From: a virus
IMG/VR virus record: IMGVR_UViG_3300046648_000213
Span: 1-64,000 of that record
Length of the DNA stretch: 64,000 nt
Strand: one strand, 5' to 3'
Shown: positions 16,429 to 26,100 of the stretch, piece by piece
Layout of the letters: each line of letters opens with the position of its first letter
How positions within the stretch are numbered: position 1 is the stretch's first letter
Made by a program: the position numbers and the translations under genes
The notes under the pieces: generated by a model
The model's database searches: none
What the model saw: only the letters and a program-made list of their open reading frames with translations
Told to the model about the DNA's origin: nothing

Positions 16429-17138
16429 AGCTTGCTCTCGTGCCGAAAGACCATGTTCGTCCTGCGCGCCCACACTCCGTCGTACGCCTCGATGCACGAC
16501 AGCCGGTTCGCGGGGTGATGGAGCACGTTCCCGTTCTCGACCATCACCATGACGTGCTCGGGGTTCCCCGGCGAGGCGCAGATGATGACGTCGCCAGGCT
16601 GCGGCAGCGCGACGTGGACGAAGCCGAGATCGACCAGCATCGGCTCCATGAACGAGCGCCCGAAGCGCTCAGCGAGCTCCTCCGCTCGGTCCGTCGTGGC
16701 GTCAGGGATCGGCAGCCCGTAGGCGTCGCGCAGGTACTCGCCGGCCAGCGTCACGCAGTCCGCCTTGAACACCTCGTAGACGCGCCCCGTGTACGGCTCG
16801 GCCCGCTGGTAGGAGAGCGGGTAATACGTGCGCGCGACGCCGCCCGGCCAGAAGAATTCCAGCACCGGACGGTTCTTCTCCTCGAGGTAGGCAAGTGTTT
16901 CCGCCGCCGGTTCCGGGCTGTACGCCTCGCGGCGCACGCGCACGCGGAACACTGGCTCGTGCTCCGGATGCTGCAGGTCGAAGAGGTGCGCAAAGGGCTT
17001 GCCGCCCTTGTCGCTGCCGATCCAGAACTCGGCGTGCTCGTCGGTGATCTGCCGTGCAATGTCCACGAGCACGTTACCGAACGGGAAGCGCCCGGTCCCG
17101 TACTGCTCGTTGAAGGTAATTTGCTTGGCGCGCTGCAT
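16425..17138 (-). CDS. NlpC/P60-like cysteine peptidase of the tail tip
   Basis: A 237-residue protein. Around residue 127 it has A-D-C-V-T-L-A-G-E-Y-L-R, the D-C-x-x-L helix that carries the NlpC/P60 nucleophile. About 65 residues later comes P-G-D-V-I-I, then E-H-V-M-V-M-V-E-N-G, where the catalytic histidine is expected. The first 115 residues form a separate beta domain. It is distinct from the K-like protein at 21335, which also has a DC motif, so this tail carries two candidate cell-wall peptidases. ATG 17138 follows GAGG. Confidence 0.75.
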   Translation of the reverse strand: MQRAKQITFNEQYGTGRFPFGNVLVDIARQITDEHAEFWIGSDKGGKPFAHLFDLQHPEHEPVFRVRVRREAYSPEPAAETLAYLEEKNRPVLEFFWPGGVARTYYPLSYQRAEPYTGRVYEVFKADCVTLAGEYLRDAYGLPIPDATTDRAEELAERFGRSFMEPMLVDLGFVHVALPQPGDVIICASPGNPEHVMVMVENGNVLHHPANRLSCIEAYDGVWARRTNMVFRHESKL

Positions 17139-17139
17139 G

Positions 17140-20100
17140 TCAAACCTCGATGGAGATGAGCTTGTTGTTGAGGTCGATCCGGAACTTGTTGTCGGGCGAG
17201 TGAAGAAGGGCGGCCGTGACCTCCGTTATGAAGGCGCTGTTCATCGAGATCATCGGAATGCCGTTGATCGTCTGGATGATGAACGGGTACTGCGCTTCGG
17301 CTGCGCCCTGCGAGTTCGGCGCGACGATCGCGAAGCGGTCCGCGACGATCGTCACTTCGGAATCGGGCACGCCATTGGCTGTCGTTGAGGCAAGTCCGAT
17401 ACCGGCGATAGCGCCGTTCGCGTCGACCTTGATCGTGTACTGCGCCGACAGTCCGTTCAGCGTTTGCGCCGTCACCTGAATGCTGGCGAACTGCTGATCG
17501 ACCGCCGTCTTCAGGTTGGTGATCTGCTGCGCGATCACACCACTCGGCCCGTTGTAGACGCCGTTGATCTGGTCCACCGCCGCCTGCACGAGCTCGTTCT
17601 GGACGTTCAGCAGCGTCTCTTGCGTGACGAACTGCGTCGTGTCCGACTTGCCGGTGTTCACGAAGTTTTGCAGCACGGCGACCGCCTGCTTGAGCGACGC
17701 GATGTCGGCCGATGCCTGCGACTGCTGGTCGAAGTAGCTCAGCAGCTGCGCTGCGGCGCCTGAGTTCGCCGTGATCTCGGAGAGCAGCGTCGGCGCGAGC
17801 AGCGAGTTGTCGATGAACTGCTGCACCATGTCATCGTGCGTCGCCTGCGTCGTGGTCGCGACCGTGCCTTCGTTGCTGTTGAACTGCGAGGCCATGCCGC
17901 GCATGTTCACCGCCTTGATCCAGTACCAGCGCGTCGTGAGGCCAGGAAGTCCCGTGCGGACGTATTGAGTGCCGTGCGCGGTGCCAACCATCACCGCCGT
18001 CGACACGTCATCCCGACTGGACTCCCATATCTCGATGTGGTCGAGATCGATCGAGCTCGGGTTCGCCCAATTCAGAATGACGGAGCGGAAGTCGCCCTTT
18101 GCCGTCAGGTTCGTCGGCGGTCCCGGCGGGTTCGTCGTGCCGAGCACCTTGTAGGTGATGTCCGACTCGGGCGACACCTGCCCCTGCGTCGTGACGGCCG
18201 ACACCGCGAAGTCGTACTGCCCATCTTCCGCCACCGGCTCGAGATCGAACTGAGGCGACTGAACCTGAACCTCTGTCCAATTGGACACGTGGCCGTCGTC
18301 GCTTCGCCGCCACTTCACGTTGTAGAGCGGCGACGAGGCCGACCACGAAAAGTGCAGCTTCACACCGAGCACGCCCGGTGCGAGAAAGTACGTCGACTCG
18401 TCCACGCGCAGGTTGATCGGCTGCGCAGCCGTCGCCGGTACGATGGAAGTCTTCGGCACCTCGAGCGTCAGACCGTCCTCGATCGCGCCGAACTTGCTCG
18501 CGTTGTACTCCAGCGCCGTCACGGTGTACGTGCCTTCGGAGGTGTTCTCCTTCACGTTCAGCACGCGGAAAAGCTGCGGCTCGAGCGCCGGCTCGCTCAC
18601 AACCCACACCGCGTCGGCTTCTGGCGCCGTAGGCAGCGCCTGATTCACGTGGAGGACATTCGTCGACCCGGCAGGGTTCGAGATGTTGCGCGTCACGAGC
18701 GATCCGCCGCTCATGAGCGAAAGCGTGTACGTCTTGCCGGCGTCGAGATTGAGCGGCTGATCGATGTTGATCGCGCTCGTCGTGCTGCCGGACAGCACGC
18801 GCCCGCCACGGCGCGCGCCGGCGCGGACCTGATCGGCGATCTGGATCACGTGACCCGGCCGGAGCGGGACGCCCTCGAGGCCGGTGTCGAAGCTAACCGT
18901 CTCCGTCTCGTAGATTTCAGAGTAGAGAATCCACTTGCCGACGCGGTGCGCCTGCCCGCGCGACGTGCAGCCGAAGGCGACGACATCCGTCTTGTTGTAG
19001 CCAAGTCGGGCCACGCCGTCATCGTCTTGCACGTACTCGTAGGCTTGGTTGTACATGTTCAGCGGATCGTTCCACTGGACAAGTGCCACCGTGTGGCGTG
19101 CGTTGCGCGCGGTGCCGGAATACTCGAAGTTTCCGTTGACGACGTTCGACTGGTTGAACTGCCAGAACACATCCTGCGGCGCGTCCTGATTGAGACTCAC
19201 CGATCCGACGCCCCAATACACCATGCCGCGGAAGACAGCGGCGAGGTCGGCCAGCACCTTCCACGCATCCTCCTCCTGCTGCAGGTAGCAGTTGCAGGTG
19301 AAGCGCGGCTCGTACGTCTTGTTTCCGGCCTCGTCGAGGAAGCCGGTCGGGACCAGCTGATCGCAGTAAGCGGCGATCGAGTACAGCTGCCACTTATCGA
19401 TGTGCGTTTCGTCGATGTAGTTGCCGAGCCCGTAGCGCTTGTTCGTCGCGAGGTCGTAGAAAATCCACGCCGGGTTGTCCGTCCACGCGACCTTGAAGGT
19501 GCCGTCCCACGTGCCGTTGTAGCCACGACTGGCCGGGTCATAGTTCGACGGCACCTTAACCTTGATGCCGTAGATATGGTACGAGCGCCGGGGAATTGAA
19601 CTGAACTGAGTTGCATCGACTCGAAGTCCGACGATCGCCGACAGCGGGTAGCGCAGCTTGGCTTCAATGACCTCGGTGTACGAGTCCCAATACAGGTCGT
19701 TCGTGACGTTCGACTTCACGTTGTCCGGCGTGTCGCGCACGAGGCGGATCGACCACGGGGCCTGCCCGGTGAGCGGCATGTAGAAGCTGCGCTCGTACTT
19801 AGCTGTCGTCTTGCCGGAGATCGTGTCGGTGTTCGACGTGCCAGGCACGCGCCCGCCGTAGATGTAGATGTCTCCGTTGCCGCCGGTCTTCGTGAGCCGC
19901 ACCTCGTACTGGCCGTTCACGAGCGGAATGTCGATCACGCGGGCCGACTTCTTCATCTGCAGAAGGGCCGACTGCGAGCCGGAGCTCGACATGCCGGCCG
20001 AGGCGTTCCCCGAGTTGGCCTCATAGGTCAACTGGATGTCGAGGTCGCTCTTGTTGATCGTCTCGGTGGTGTAGGTCACCCACTCCGTCGTTCCCACAAG

Positions 20101-20712
20101 CCTGTAGTCAAGCTGGTACGAGACGTTTCCGTTGCCGTCCCAACCGAGCGCCACGCCGATGCCGTAGGCGGCAGACGGTGCTTGCCACTGGTATTGGTGC
20201 ATGCCGGTGACCGCGTTCGACCATGATGAGCCGACCGGCATCGGGACGAAGGGGCCTCCGCCGTTCGAGAGCTCGACGTGGTACGAGACGGACGAGCCGT
20301 GAATGTCGCCTGTGCCGGTGTCCGTTGAAGTCAGCGCCGGTACGCTCACCGTGAGCCGCACCGCGTTGGTTTCCGGATTCGTGATCGTGCGCACGAGCGG
20401 CGTCTGCGCGGACACCTTTTGTCCGACAGTGACTTCGTTCTCCGCTTCCGGAAAGCCAGCGATGTACGCCTGATCCGCCGTGCCGGTACGCACGTCGACG
20501 CGCACATTGGAGAAGTTCCACGAGCCGTCCGTCGCCTGGAGCGGCGTGTCGTCGAGATAAATGGACTGGAGGCCGTTGACCAGACCGCCGATCTCACCCT
20601 CGCTCAACAGGTCGAGCACGCGCGCGTACTCGGAGGATCGCAGCGTATTGGGGTCTTCGTTTCCGCCGCCGCCCCCGCCGCCCTTGTAGCCGATGATTCC
20701 TTTACGTGCCAA
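17140..20712 (-). CDS. Tail tip/host-specificity protein (lambda J-like)
   Basis: Central tail-fibre hub that contacts the host receptor. The 1190-residue protein starts M-A-R-K-G-I-I-G-Y-K followed by seven glycines, as in many J proteins. Early on it has V-L-D-L-L-S-E-G-E-I-G-G-L-V-N-G, the J signature, and in the middle the D-Q-V-R-A-G-A-R-R-G-G-R hub region. FN3-like domains lie at roughly 770-970, then a coiled coil and a C-terminal beta domain. The start is TTG 20712 with GGAG upstream, overlapping the I-like gene by 11 bp. An intact TGTCCAATTGGACA lies at 18274 inside the gene. Confidence 0.95.
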   Translation of the reverse strand: MARKGIIGYKGGGGGGGNEDPNTLRSSEYARVLDLLSEGEIGGLVNGLQSIYLDDTPLQATDGSWNFSNVRVDVRTGTADQAYIAGFPEAENEVTVGQKVSAQTPLVRTITNPETNAVRLTVSVPALTSTDTGTGDIHGSSVSYHVELSNGGGPFVPMPVGSSWSNAVTGMHQYQWQAPSAAYGIGVALGWDGNGNVSYQLDYRLVGTTEWVTYTTETINKSDLDIQLTYEANSGNASAGMSSSGSQSALLQMKKSARVIDIPLVNGQYEVRLTKTGGNGDIYIYGGRVPGTSNTDTISGKTTAKYERSFYMPLTGQAPWSIRLVRDTPDNVKSNVTNDLYWDSYTEVIEAKLRYPLSAIVGLRVDATQFSSIPRRSYHIYGIKVKVPSNYDPASRGYNGTWDGTFKVAWTDNPAWIFYDLATNKRYGLGNYIDETHIDKWQLYSIAAYCDQLVPTGFLDEAGNKTYEPRFTCNCYLQQEEDAWKVLADLAAVFRGMVYWGVGSVSLNQDAPQDVFWQFNQSNVVNGNFEYSGTARNARHTVALVQWNDPLNMYNQAYEYVQDDDGVARLGYNKTDVVAFGCTSRGQAHRVGKWILYSEIYETETVSFDTGLEGVPLRPGHVIQIADQVRAGARRGGRVLSGSTTSAINIDQPLNLDAGKTYTLSLMSGGSLVTRNISNPAGSTNVLHVNQALPTAPEADAVWVVSEPALEPQLFRVLNVKENTSEGTYTVTALEYNASKFGAIEDGLTLEVPKTSIVPATAAQPINLRVDESTYFLAPGVLGVKLHFSWSASSPLYNVKWRRSDDGHVSNWTEVQVQSPQFDLEPVAEDGQYDFAVSAVTTQGQVSPESDITYKVLGTTNPPGPPTNLTAKGDFRSVILNWANPSSIDLDHIEIWESSRDDVSTAVMVGTAHGTQYVRTGLPGLTTRWYWIKAVNMRGMASQFNSNEGTVATTTQATHDDMVQQFIDNSLLAPTLLSEITANSGAAAQLLSYFDQQSQASADIASLKQAVAVLQNFVNTGKSDTTQFVTQETLLNVQNELVQAAVDQINGVYNGPSGVIAQQITNLKTAVDQQFASIQVTAQTLNGLSAQYTIKVDANGAIAGIGLASTTANGVPDSEVTIVADRFAIVAPNSQGAAEAQYPFIIQTINGIPMISMNSAFITEVTAALLHSPDNKFRIDLNNKLISIEV

Positions 20713-21313
20713 GGGGAATGTCTCCTGCTTCGAGGCCGGCGGAGATCACTTGCGAGCCGACAACCATCTTTCCGTAGCAGAGCGGTACGGGAGAGCCTTG
20801 CGCCGTCGTATTGACCGCGCCGGAGAACGAATAGGACGGTTGCTGATTGGCTGCGTTGCGCAACGTCGGCGCGCGGTTGCCGAGCAGCAGGGCCGAGATG
20901 CCACCCATGACAAGTCCGACCGTGACTGCCGATACCGTCGAGGCGGACATGACCGTCGCGCCGGCGATGACCAGCGCCCCGCCCGCGCCCATCGTGCAGA
21001 CGGTCAGCGCGACCGCTGCGGCGATCATCAGAATGCCGGCGACTGCGCCGCTCTTCTGACCGCGCACGACAGGCGAGATGCGGATCGTCTCCGCTCCGGT
21101 CGGGCTGAGGAACGTGTCCTCGCCGATCGGGCGGTTGTCGACGAACACGCGGTAGGAAAGCCCTTTTTGGGCGGCTTGTGCGAGGTGGGCGACGAAGCCC
21201 TTATTGTTCGCGGCGAGCGCTCGAAACGCTTCGGCCGGCGTGCGAATGTCGAATCGCCACTCCCGGCCGAACTTCTTCCCGAGCGCGCCCGACAGTTTGA
21301 CTGTTCGGAGCAC
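20702..21313 (-). CDS. Tail assembly protein (lambda I-like)
   Basis: A 203-residue protein starting at GTG 21313 behind AAGGAGAGG. The N-terminal half is a ubiquitin-like domain (L-x-G-x-L-G-K-K-F-G then F-V-D-N-R-P-I-G). A Gly/Ala-rich hydrophobic middle follows (A-V-A-L-T-V-C-T-M-G-A-G-G-A-L-V), then P-L-C-Y-G-K-M-V-V-G-S. This is the layout of lambda gpI, which acts with K and J during tail-tip assembly. Gene order K-I-J is conserved here. Confidence 0.92.
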   Translation of the reverse strand: MLRTVKLSGALGKKFGREWRFDIRTPAEAFRALAANNKGFVAHLAQAAQKGLSYRVFVDNRPIGEDTFLSPTGAETIRISPVVRGQKSGAVAGILMIAAAVALTVCTMGAGGALVIAGATVMSASTVSAVTVGLVMGGISALLLGNRAPTLRNAANQQPSYSFSGAVNTTAQGSPVPLCYGKMVVGSQVISAGLEAGDIPLGT

Positions 21314-21334
21314 GGCCTCTCCTTATTCTTGTTT

Positions 21335-22057
21335 TTATAGAAGGCTCTTGTGGCGGTACACCCCGCGCGTCAGCCTGCGCCACGAGTCGGTGTACACCTC
21401 TCTGACCGACATTCTATTGTAGAGGTGGTGAATGATCCAGTTGCGAGAAGCGTCGGCGTAGACCGCGCCGTGGTTCGGCGTGCGCGCACCGATCTGCATC
21501 AGAATGCCGTCGTGCTCGCGCAGATCGCTGATCGGCACCTGCACGAAGCCGGCCTCGTCCATGTACTTCAGGTACGGGTTCTCGTCTCCGGGACGCATCC
21601 ACCAGTGGTCTTTGCGCGGGAAGTCCGGGAGCTTGATGCCGAGCACCTCGTCGTAGTAGTCGCGCACCAGCGCCCAACAGTCGAGCACGCCGTGATAGAA
21701 GTTGCGGCCGATCAGTGGTGCTTTCCATCCGGACGGCTGAAGGTCGAAAACCGCACCGCCAGGCCACGCCATGATGTGCCACGGCACCGCCATCTCCTCG
21801 CACGCGACGCGATCCGCGTCGGACGGCAGCGGGCTCGCGTTCGGATGCGTGTGGCAAACGGCGATGATCTCGCCTTCACTCTCCGCGCGCGCGAGCTCCT
21901 CGCCCGATATTTCGAAGCCCTTCGTCGGATCGTACGCAACGTTCTGGCAAGCGCGGAACACCTCCGCGCCGTTGACGAGCATGACAAGTCCGCACGCCTC
22001 CTTCGGAAACTCAGCTTCTGCGAGCCGCTTGAATTCGTTCAGGGTCTGTTCGTTCAT
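21335..22057 (-). CDS. Tail protein with JAMM and NlpC/P60 domains (lambda K-like)
   Basis: A 240-residue tail-tip peptidase. The N-terminal MPN domain has the zinc motif H-T-H-P-N-A-S-P-L-P-S-D-A-D around residues 72-85. The C-terminal domain has the NlpC/P60 nucleophile in L-D-C-W-A-L-V-R-D-Y-Y, with a later N-H-G-A-V-Y containing the likely histidine. In lambda-type phages the homologue is needed for tail assembly and may cut peptidoglycan during DNA entry. Start ATG 22057 overlaps the stop of the L-like gene by one base. Confidence 0.93.
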   Translation of the reverse strand: MNEQTLNEFKRLAEAEFPKEACGLVMLVNGAEVFRACQNVAYDPTKGFEISGEELARAESEGEIIAVCHTHPNASPLPSDADRVACEEMAVPWHIMAWPGGAVFDLQPSGWKAPLIGRNFYHGVLDCWALVRDYYDEVLGIKLPDFPRKDHWWMRPGDENPYLKYMDEAGFVQVPISDLREHDGILMQIGARTPNHGAVYADASRNWIIHHLYNRMSVREVYTDSWRRLTRGVYRHKSLL

Positions 22058-22758
22058 CACGCTTGGTTCATGAATTGAGAGGCGGGGAATCCGCCGTACG
22101 GCAGGATCGCCGTGGCGCCCCATCGGCACTTGCACCCTGTCGGCGTCTTCGGGCACTGGTCCTTCGCCGCGTCGGTCGTCGGCTGATTGTTGATGTCATA
22201 CATGCTGCCCGCGTACCCGCAACCTTCCTTACGGTAGGTGAAGGTGCAGACATTCGCGATGACCTTGCGCCCCGGCACCTTGACGCCAGTCACCTCGCTC
22301 GCCGGCCCGAGCTCAAGCTGCACGATCAGGTTGTTGTCCTTCGCCTTGCGGGTCACGAAGTAGATGTCGACCGGGTACTCAGCCGTGGGGTCCGCGTACG
22401 GATTCACTCCGCCTTCGAAGTTCACCGCGTCGAGGTACTTGTACGGAACCCGGTGCCGCGTCACCCGCGCGTTGATGTAATCGTTCAGGCTTTTGATAAG
22501 CTGGCCGATCACGCCATCGATATTGAACAAGGTGAGCGTCGGCTGCGGCAGCCGGTTCTGGCCATCGAACTCGAAGCCTTCCGCCTGGACAGGGAAGGGC
22601 GTGTACGTCACGTTCTGCCAAACGACCGGCTGCTTCATCTCGTTCGAGCCGGCGTAAAAGTGGAACACGTCTCCGCCGAACGACGTGCCGTCGAGCTCGA
22701 AGAGGACGATCTCGGCCGTCGTCTCGAGCTTGCTGTAATAGTCGAGGCTCAGGCTCAT
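22057..22758 (-). CDS. Minor tail protein (lambda L-like, probable Fe-S protein)
   Basis: A 233-residue tail-tip protein. The C-terminal region contains C-T-F-T-Y-R-K-E-G-C-G-Y and then D-Q-C-P-K-T-P-T-G-C-K-C. These match the cysteines that hold a 4Fe-4S cluster in lambda gpL. The N-terminal region is beta-rich and ends with P-T-L-T-L-F-N-I-D-G. It overlaps M by 4 bp and K by one base, as in lambda. Confidence 0.92.
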   Translation of the reverse strand: MSLSLDYYSKLETTAEIVLFELDGTSFGGDVFHFYAGSNEMKQPVVWQNVTYTPFPVQAEGFEFDGQNRLPQPTLTLFNIDGVIGQLIKSLNDYINARVTRHRVPYKYLDAVNFEGGVNPYADPTAEYPVDIYFVTRKAKDNNLIVQLELGPASEVTGVKVPGRKVIANVCTFTYRKEGCGYAGSMYDINNQPTTDAAKDQCPKTPTGCKCRWGATAILPYGGFPASQFMNQA

Positions 22759-23096
22759 GGGTTCAAGTCCTCCACGAAGGTGCCGGTGAAGGTGTTGCCG
22801 TTGAACTCATCGAACGACACCTGCCACTGCTTGCAGGTCCACTTCCGCTGCGTTTTGCGCGGCGGTGTCCAGAGAAAGGAGACTGCCCCCTTTCTCGCTG
22901 CGAGCCATTCGTCGATCGCGTCCGCGTCCGCGTCGCTCAGCACGTTGATGGTGATGGCGTAGGTGAGCGGTGCGTTGTTGATGCCATCGGGCGCGCGCCC
23001 GATGTATCCGTCCCCGAACTTGACTTCCCTGACCGTAGGCTGCCGGGTCAGGTTCGTCGAGTAGGACGGCTTCCACGTGAAGTCGTCAGCTGCCAT
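22755..23096 (-). CDS. Minor tail protein (lambda M-like)
   Basis: A 113-residue protein with F-G-D-G-Y-I-G-R-A-P-D-G-I-N and a W-T-P-P motif, both characteristic of phage minor tail protein M. It forms part of the tail-tip cone between the tape measure and L. Its ATG follows the tape-measure gene region; its end overlaps the L start in an ATGA. Confidence 0.9.
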   Translation of the reverse strand: MAADDFTWKPSYSTNLTRQPTVREVKFGDGYIGRAPDGINNAPLTYAITINVLSDADADAIDEWLAARKGAVSFLWTPPRKTQRKWTCKQWQVSFDEFNGNTFTGTFVEDLNP

Positions 23097-23102
23097 TTTT
23101 TA

Positions 23103-26100
23103 TTATCGTTTGTTGAGCAAGCCGCCCGGTTTCATCTCAGTGTTCAGTTGCTGCTGCACCAACTGCTTCACACTGTTCGCGAGCTTCGTCCACTGCGAGT
23201 TGTTCACGTCACCGAGTCCGCTGCCGCCGGAGGAGTCGCTGCTGCTCGACGCTCCGTTGCTGCCGCCGACGTTGATCGTGATCTGCACGTTATTCTGGTT
23301 CGCACCGCCCGAGCCGTCAACCGGGGCAAGGCTCCTCATCTGCTCCTTCGTGAATACGCCTTCACCCTGCTTCGCGATGATCGGCACCTCGTCACCGACG
23401 ATGCCGCCGGTGTGGAAGCGCGGCGCACCGGAGAACAGACTGCTGCTCACCGACTTCGACGGATTGTCGGAGACGCCAACGATACCGCCGCTGTGCTTGG
23501 TGCCGACCGCCGCAGTGAACAGCGAGCTCGCCCCCATCGTGATTCCGCCGGCGATACCAGCGATCGCCTTCTCGATCGCGATCTTTGCGAGCATCTCGAG
23601 AATCGACGCGCCGAGCTCCTTCCACTGCGCCTTCTGGCCCATCACCATCCTCGTGAGGCTGTTGGTGAGGCCGTCCATTGCCGACGTCCAGACACCAGCC
23701 ACCGCCTTCGCCGCGTTCTCGTGCTGGTCCTGATACTGCTGCGTCGCGCGCTGCATCTGCTCCATGACGCTGTGCTCTTGATCGTACGATGCGGCCACCT
23801 CGTCTACGGCCTGCTTCTCAGCGGTTGCACGGTTTACCTTCAGCGCATCGAGCGCGTCTTGCGCCTTCGATAGCGACAACCCCTTGGCCTTGAGATCGTT
23901 AAGGTGCTGCTCGGCCGCAGCGATCGCCGGGTTGTACTGCTGATCGACCTTGAACGTCGCGTTGGACTTGTCGGCGTCGAGCTTCGACATCCCGAAAGTG
24001 GCGCGCTTCTGCGCGGATTTTTCAGCCGCAGTGTCTCCTTTGGCGCGCAACTCGGCCGCCTGCACGCGCGAGAGGTTCAGGTAAAGTTCGTCGAGTTCCC
24101 TGTTGGCGCTCTCCGTCTGTTCGGTGAGCAGTTGAACTGGTGACTTACCGACAGCCCCGGCGCGGCGCCAGGAGTCCATCGCAGCGGTAGCTGCCTTCAG
24201 GCGCTCCGCCACACCTTCCTCGCTCAACTCAAGCTGGAGGTTGTCGATTGCCGCGTTCTTCGTCGACTTGCGCGTGAGTTCAAGTGCTTCAGTTTTTTCC
24301 TTCAGCGCGCGAATTTCCTTCTCGCCGGACTCTACCGCCGAGCCGATCTTCTTGTCCGCGCCAATGAAGTTGTCTATGGCTCGCTGGTCCTTCAACCTCT
24401 GCGCGTTGCTTTGCTCGACCTCAACCCGCGTCCGGGCATCCTTCTCCACCCGGTTGATTTCGTCCTGCGCTTCCTTATCTCGCGCAGTTGCGCGCAGCGC
24501 CTCGAGTGCTGAAATGAGCTTGCGCTCCGCTGCAATGTCGGCGGCGATGCGGCGGCTCTGGATAGCATCAGTCTGTGCGAGATACTCCCCATCCTCGAGC
24601 AGCTTCGCCTTATTCAGTTCGTCAGCGATCTTCTGCTGGTCGCGCGCGGCGGACTCGGCAAGTGTCGTCTCGTTCTTGTACGCGTCGCGCGCATTCGACA
24701 CGCGGTCGACCCAAAGGCGCTGCGCGGCGGCTGCGGCTTCCTTGTCCGCCGGCTGATGCGTTTCGGTGCCGTACTGTTGCGTACCTACCGCCGTGGCCTT
24801 CGCGTCGCCGTCTGCGGCGGCCTGCAGCTTTTCGGCCTCGTGCACTGCCGTGACGAACTTTTCACGGTCGGACTGCAGCGTCGAGAGCAGCTTCTTCGAG
24901 ATTTCGTCGCTGTAGCCCTTCAACTGGCTGATGCGGTAGTCAAGGTCGCCGGCAACGTTCGCCTGCGCCATCTTTCCGTTCAGGCTCATGTCGAGCGGCT
25001 GCTTGAGCAACTCCTCCGACTTCGCCGCCGCCGCGCGCGCGTCATTCTGCTCGCGCTCGCGTCGCTCCTTCATGCGCTGGTCGTTGATGACCCCGCCGAG
25101 CCAGGACGAATCGCCGACCTCTGACTTTCCGTGGCCGGGGCCGACGCCGTTGGCCGGATCGAACACCTTGTTCCAAGCGTTCGCGATCGCGCTCGTCACG
25201 CCCGCCGTGTGCAGGGCAATACGGTCGAGCACGCCCTTCACGCCGAGCTCGAACGTCTTCCACCCGGACTCCTGCTTGCGCAGGCTATCCTCGGTGACGC
25301 GCTCCGCCTGCGCGTACGACGTCGCCGCCTTGATGACCATCTGGTCGAACTGCTCGTTCTCGACTCGGCCCCACTCGGCGTAGATTTTCTTGACGTTATC
25401 GATGAAAGCGGCGAGCGCGGTTTCCTTGTCGCCGCTGCTCTGCTGATAAGCGCGCAACGCGTCGTTTAGGTGCGTGCGCAGCGCAGTGAACTCCATGCTG
25501 TTCAACTGCTGCTGATGCTCGTAGTCCTTATTGCGCGAATCCACGCGCCGCGCGTCGAAGTCCTGCTGCAGATGACCGAGCGAGTCGTAGTGCGGCTTGG
25601 CCTTCTCCATCGTGGTCGCCAGCTTGGCCTGCACATTGTCGGCGGCCAGATACACCGTGTCCTCGAGGCCCTTGAACGCCGCTGCCGTACCGGAGACGGA
25701 CTGCTTGCCGTCGTCGGCGAACGCCCACCACGCGACGCCTGCCGCGACGAGCGCGCCGACGAGCAGCGACAGCCCGCCGGTCGCCGCCGCGAGAGTCGCA
25801 GCCTCGACTTCTTCGGCAGTCGCCAGCGACACGAAGCCGATCCGCACGAAGTCCAGCGCCTTGCGCAGGTTCATGAAACCCGTGACGGCGGCGCCAGCAA
25901 CGTCGCCAGCAAGCATGCCGGCCTTCAGCGCGATGTACGCCTTCGCCACGGCTTCGACCGCCGGACCGGCCTTGATGAGCTCCTCGACAAGGTGTGCGAC
26001 GCTCGATGCGGTGGAGTTGACGCCGTTGCGGAACTCAGCCGATGCAAACGTCTGCTTCAGGTAGACGGCGAGATCGTGCATGCCGCCCGAGTTGCTCTGG

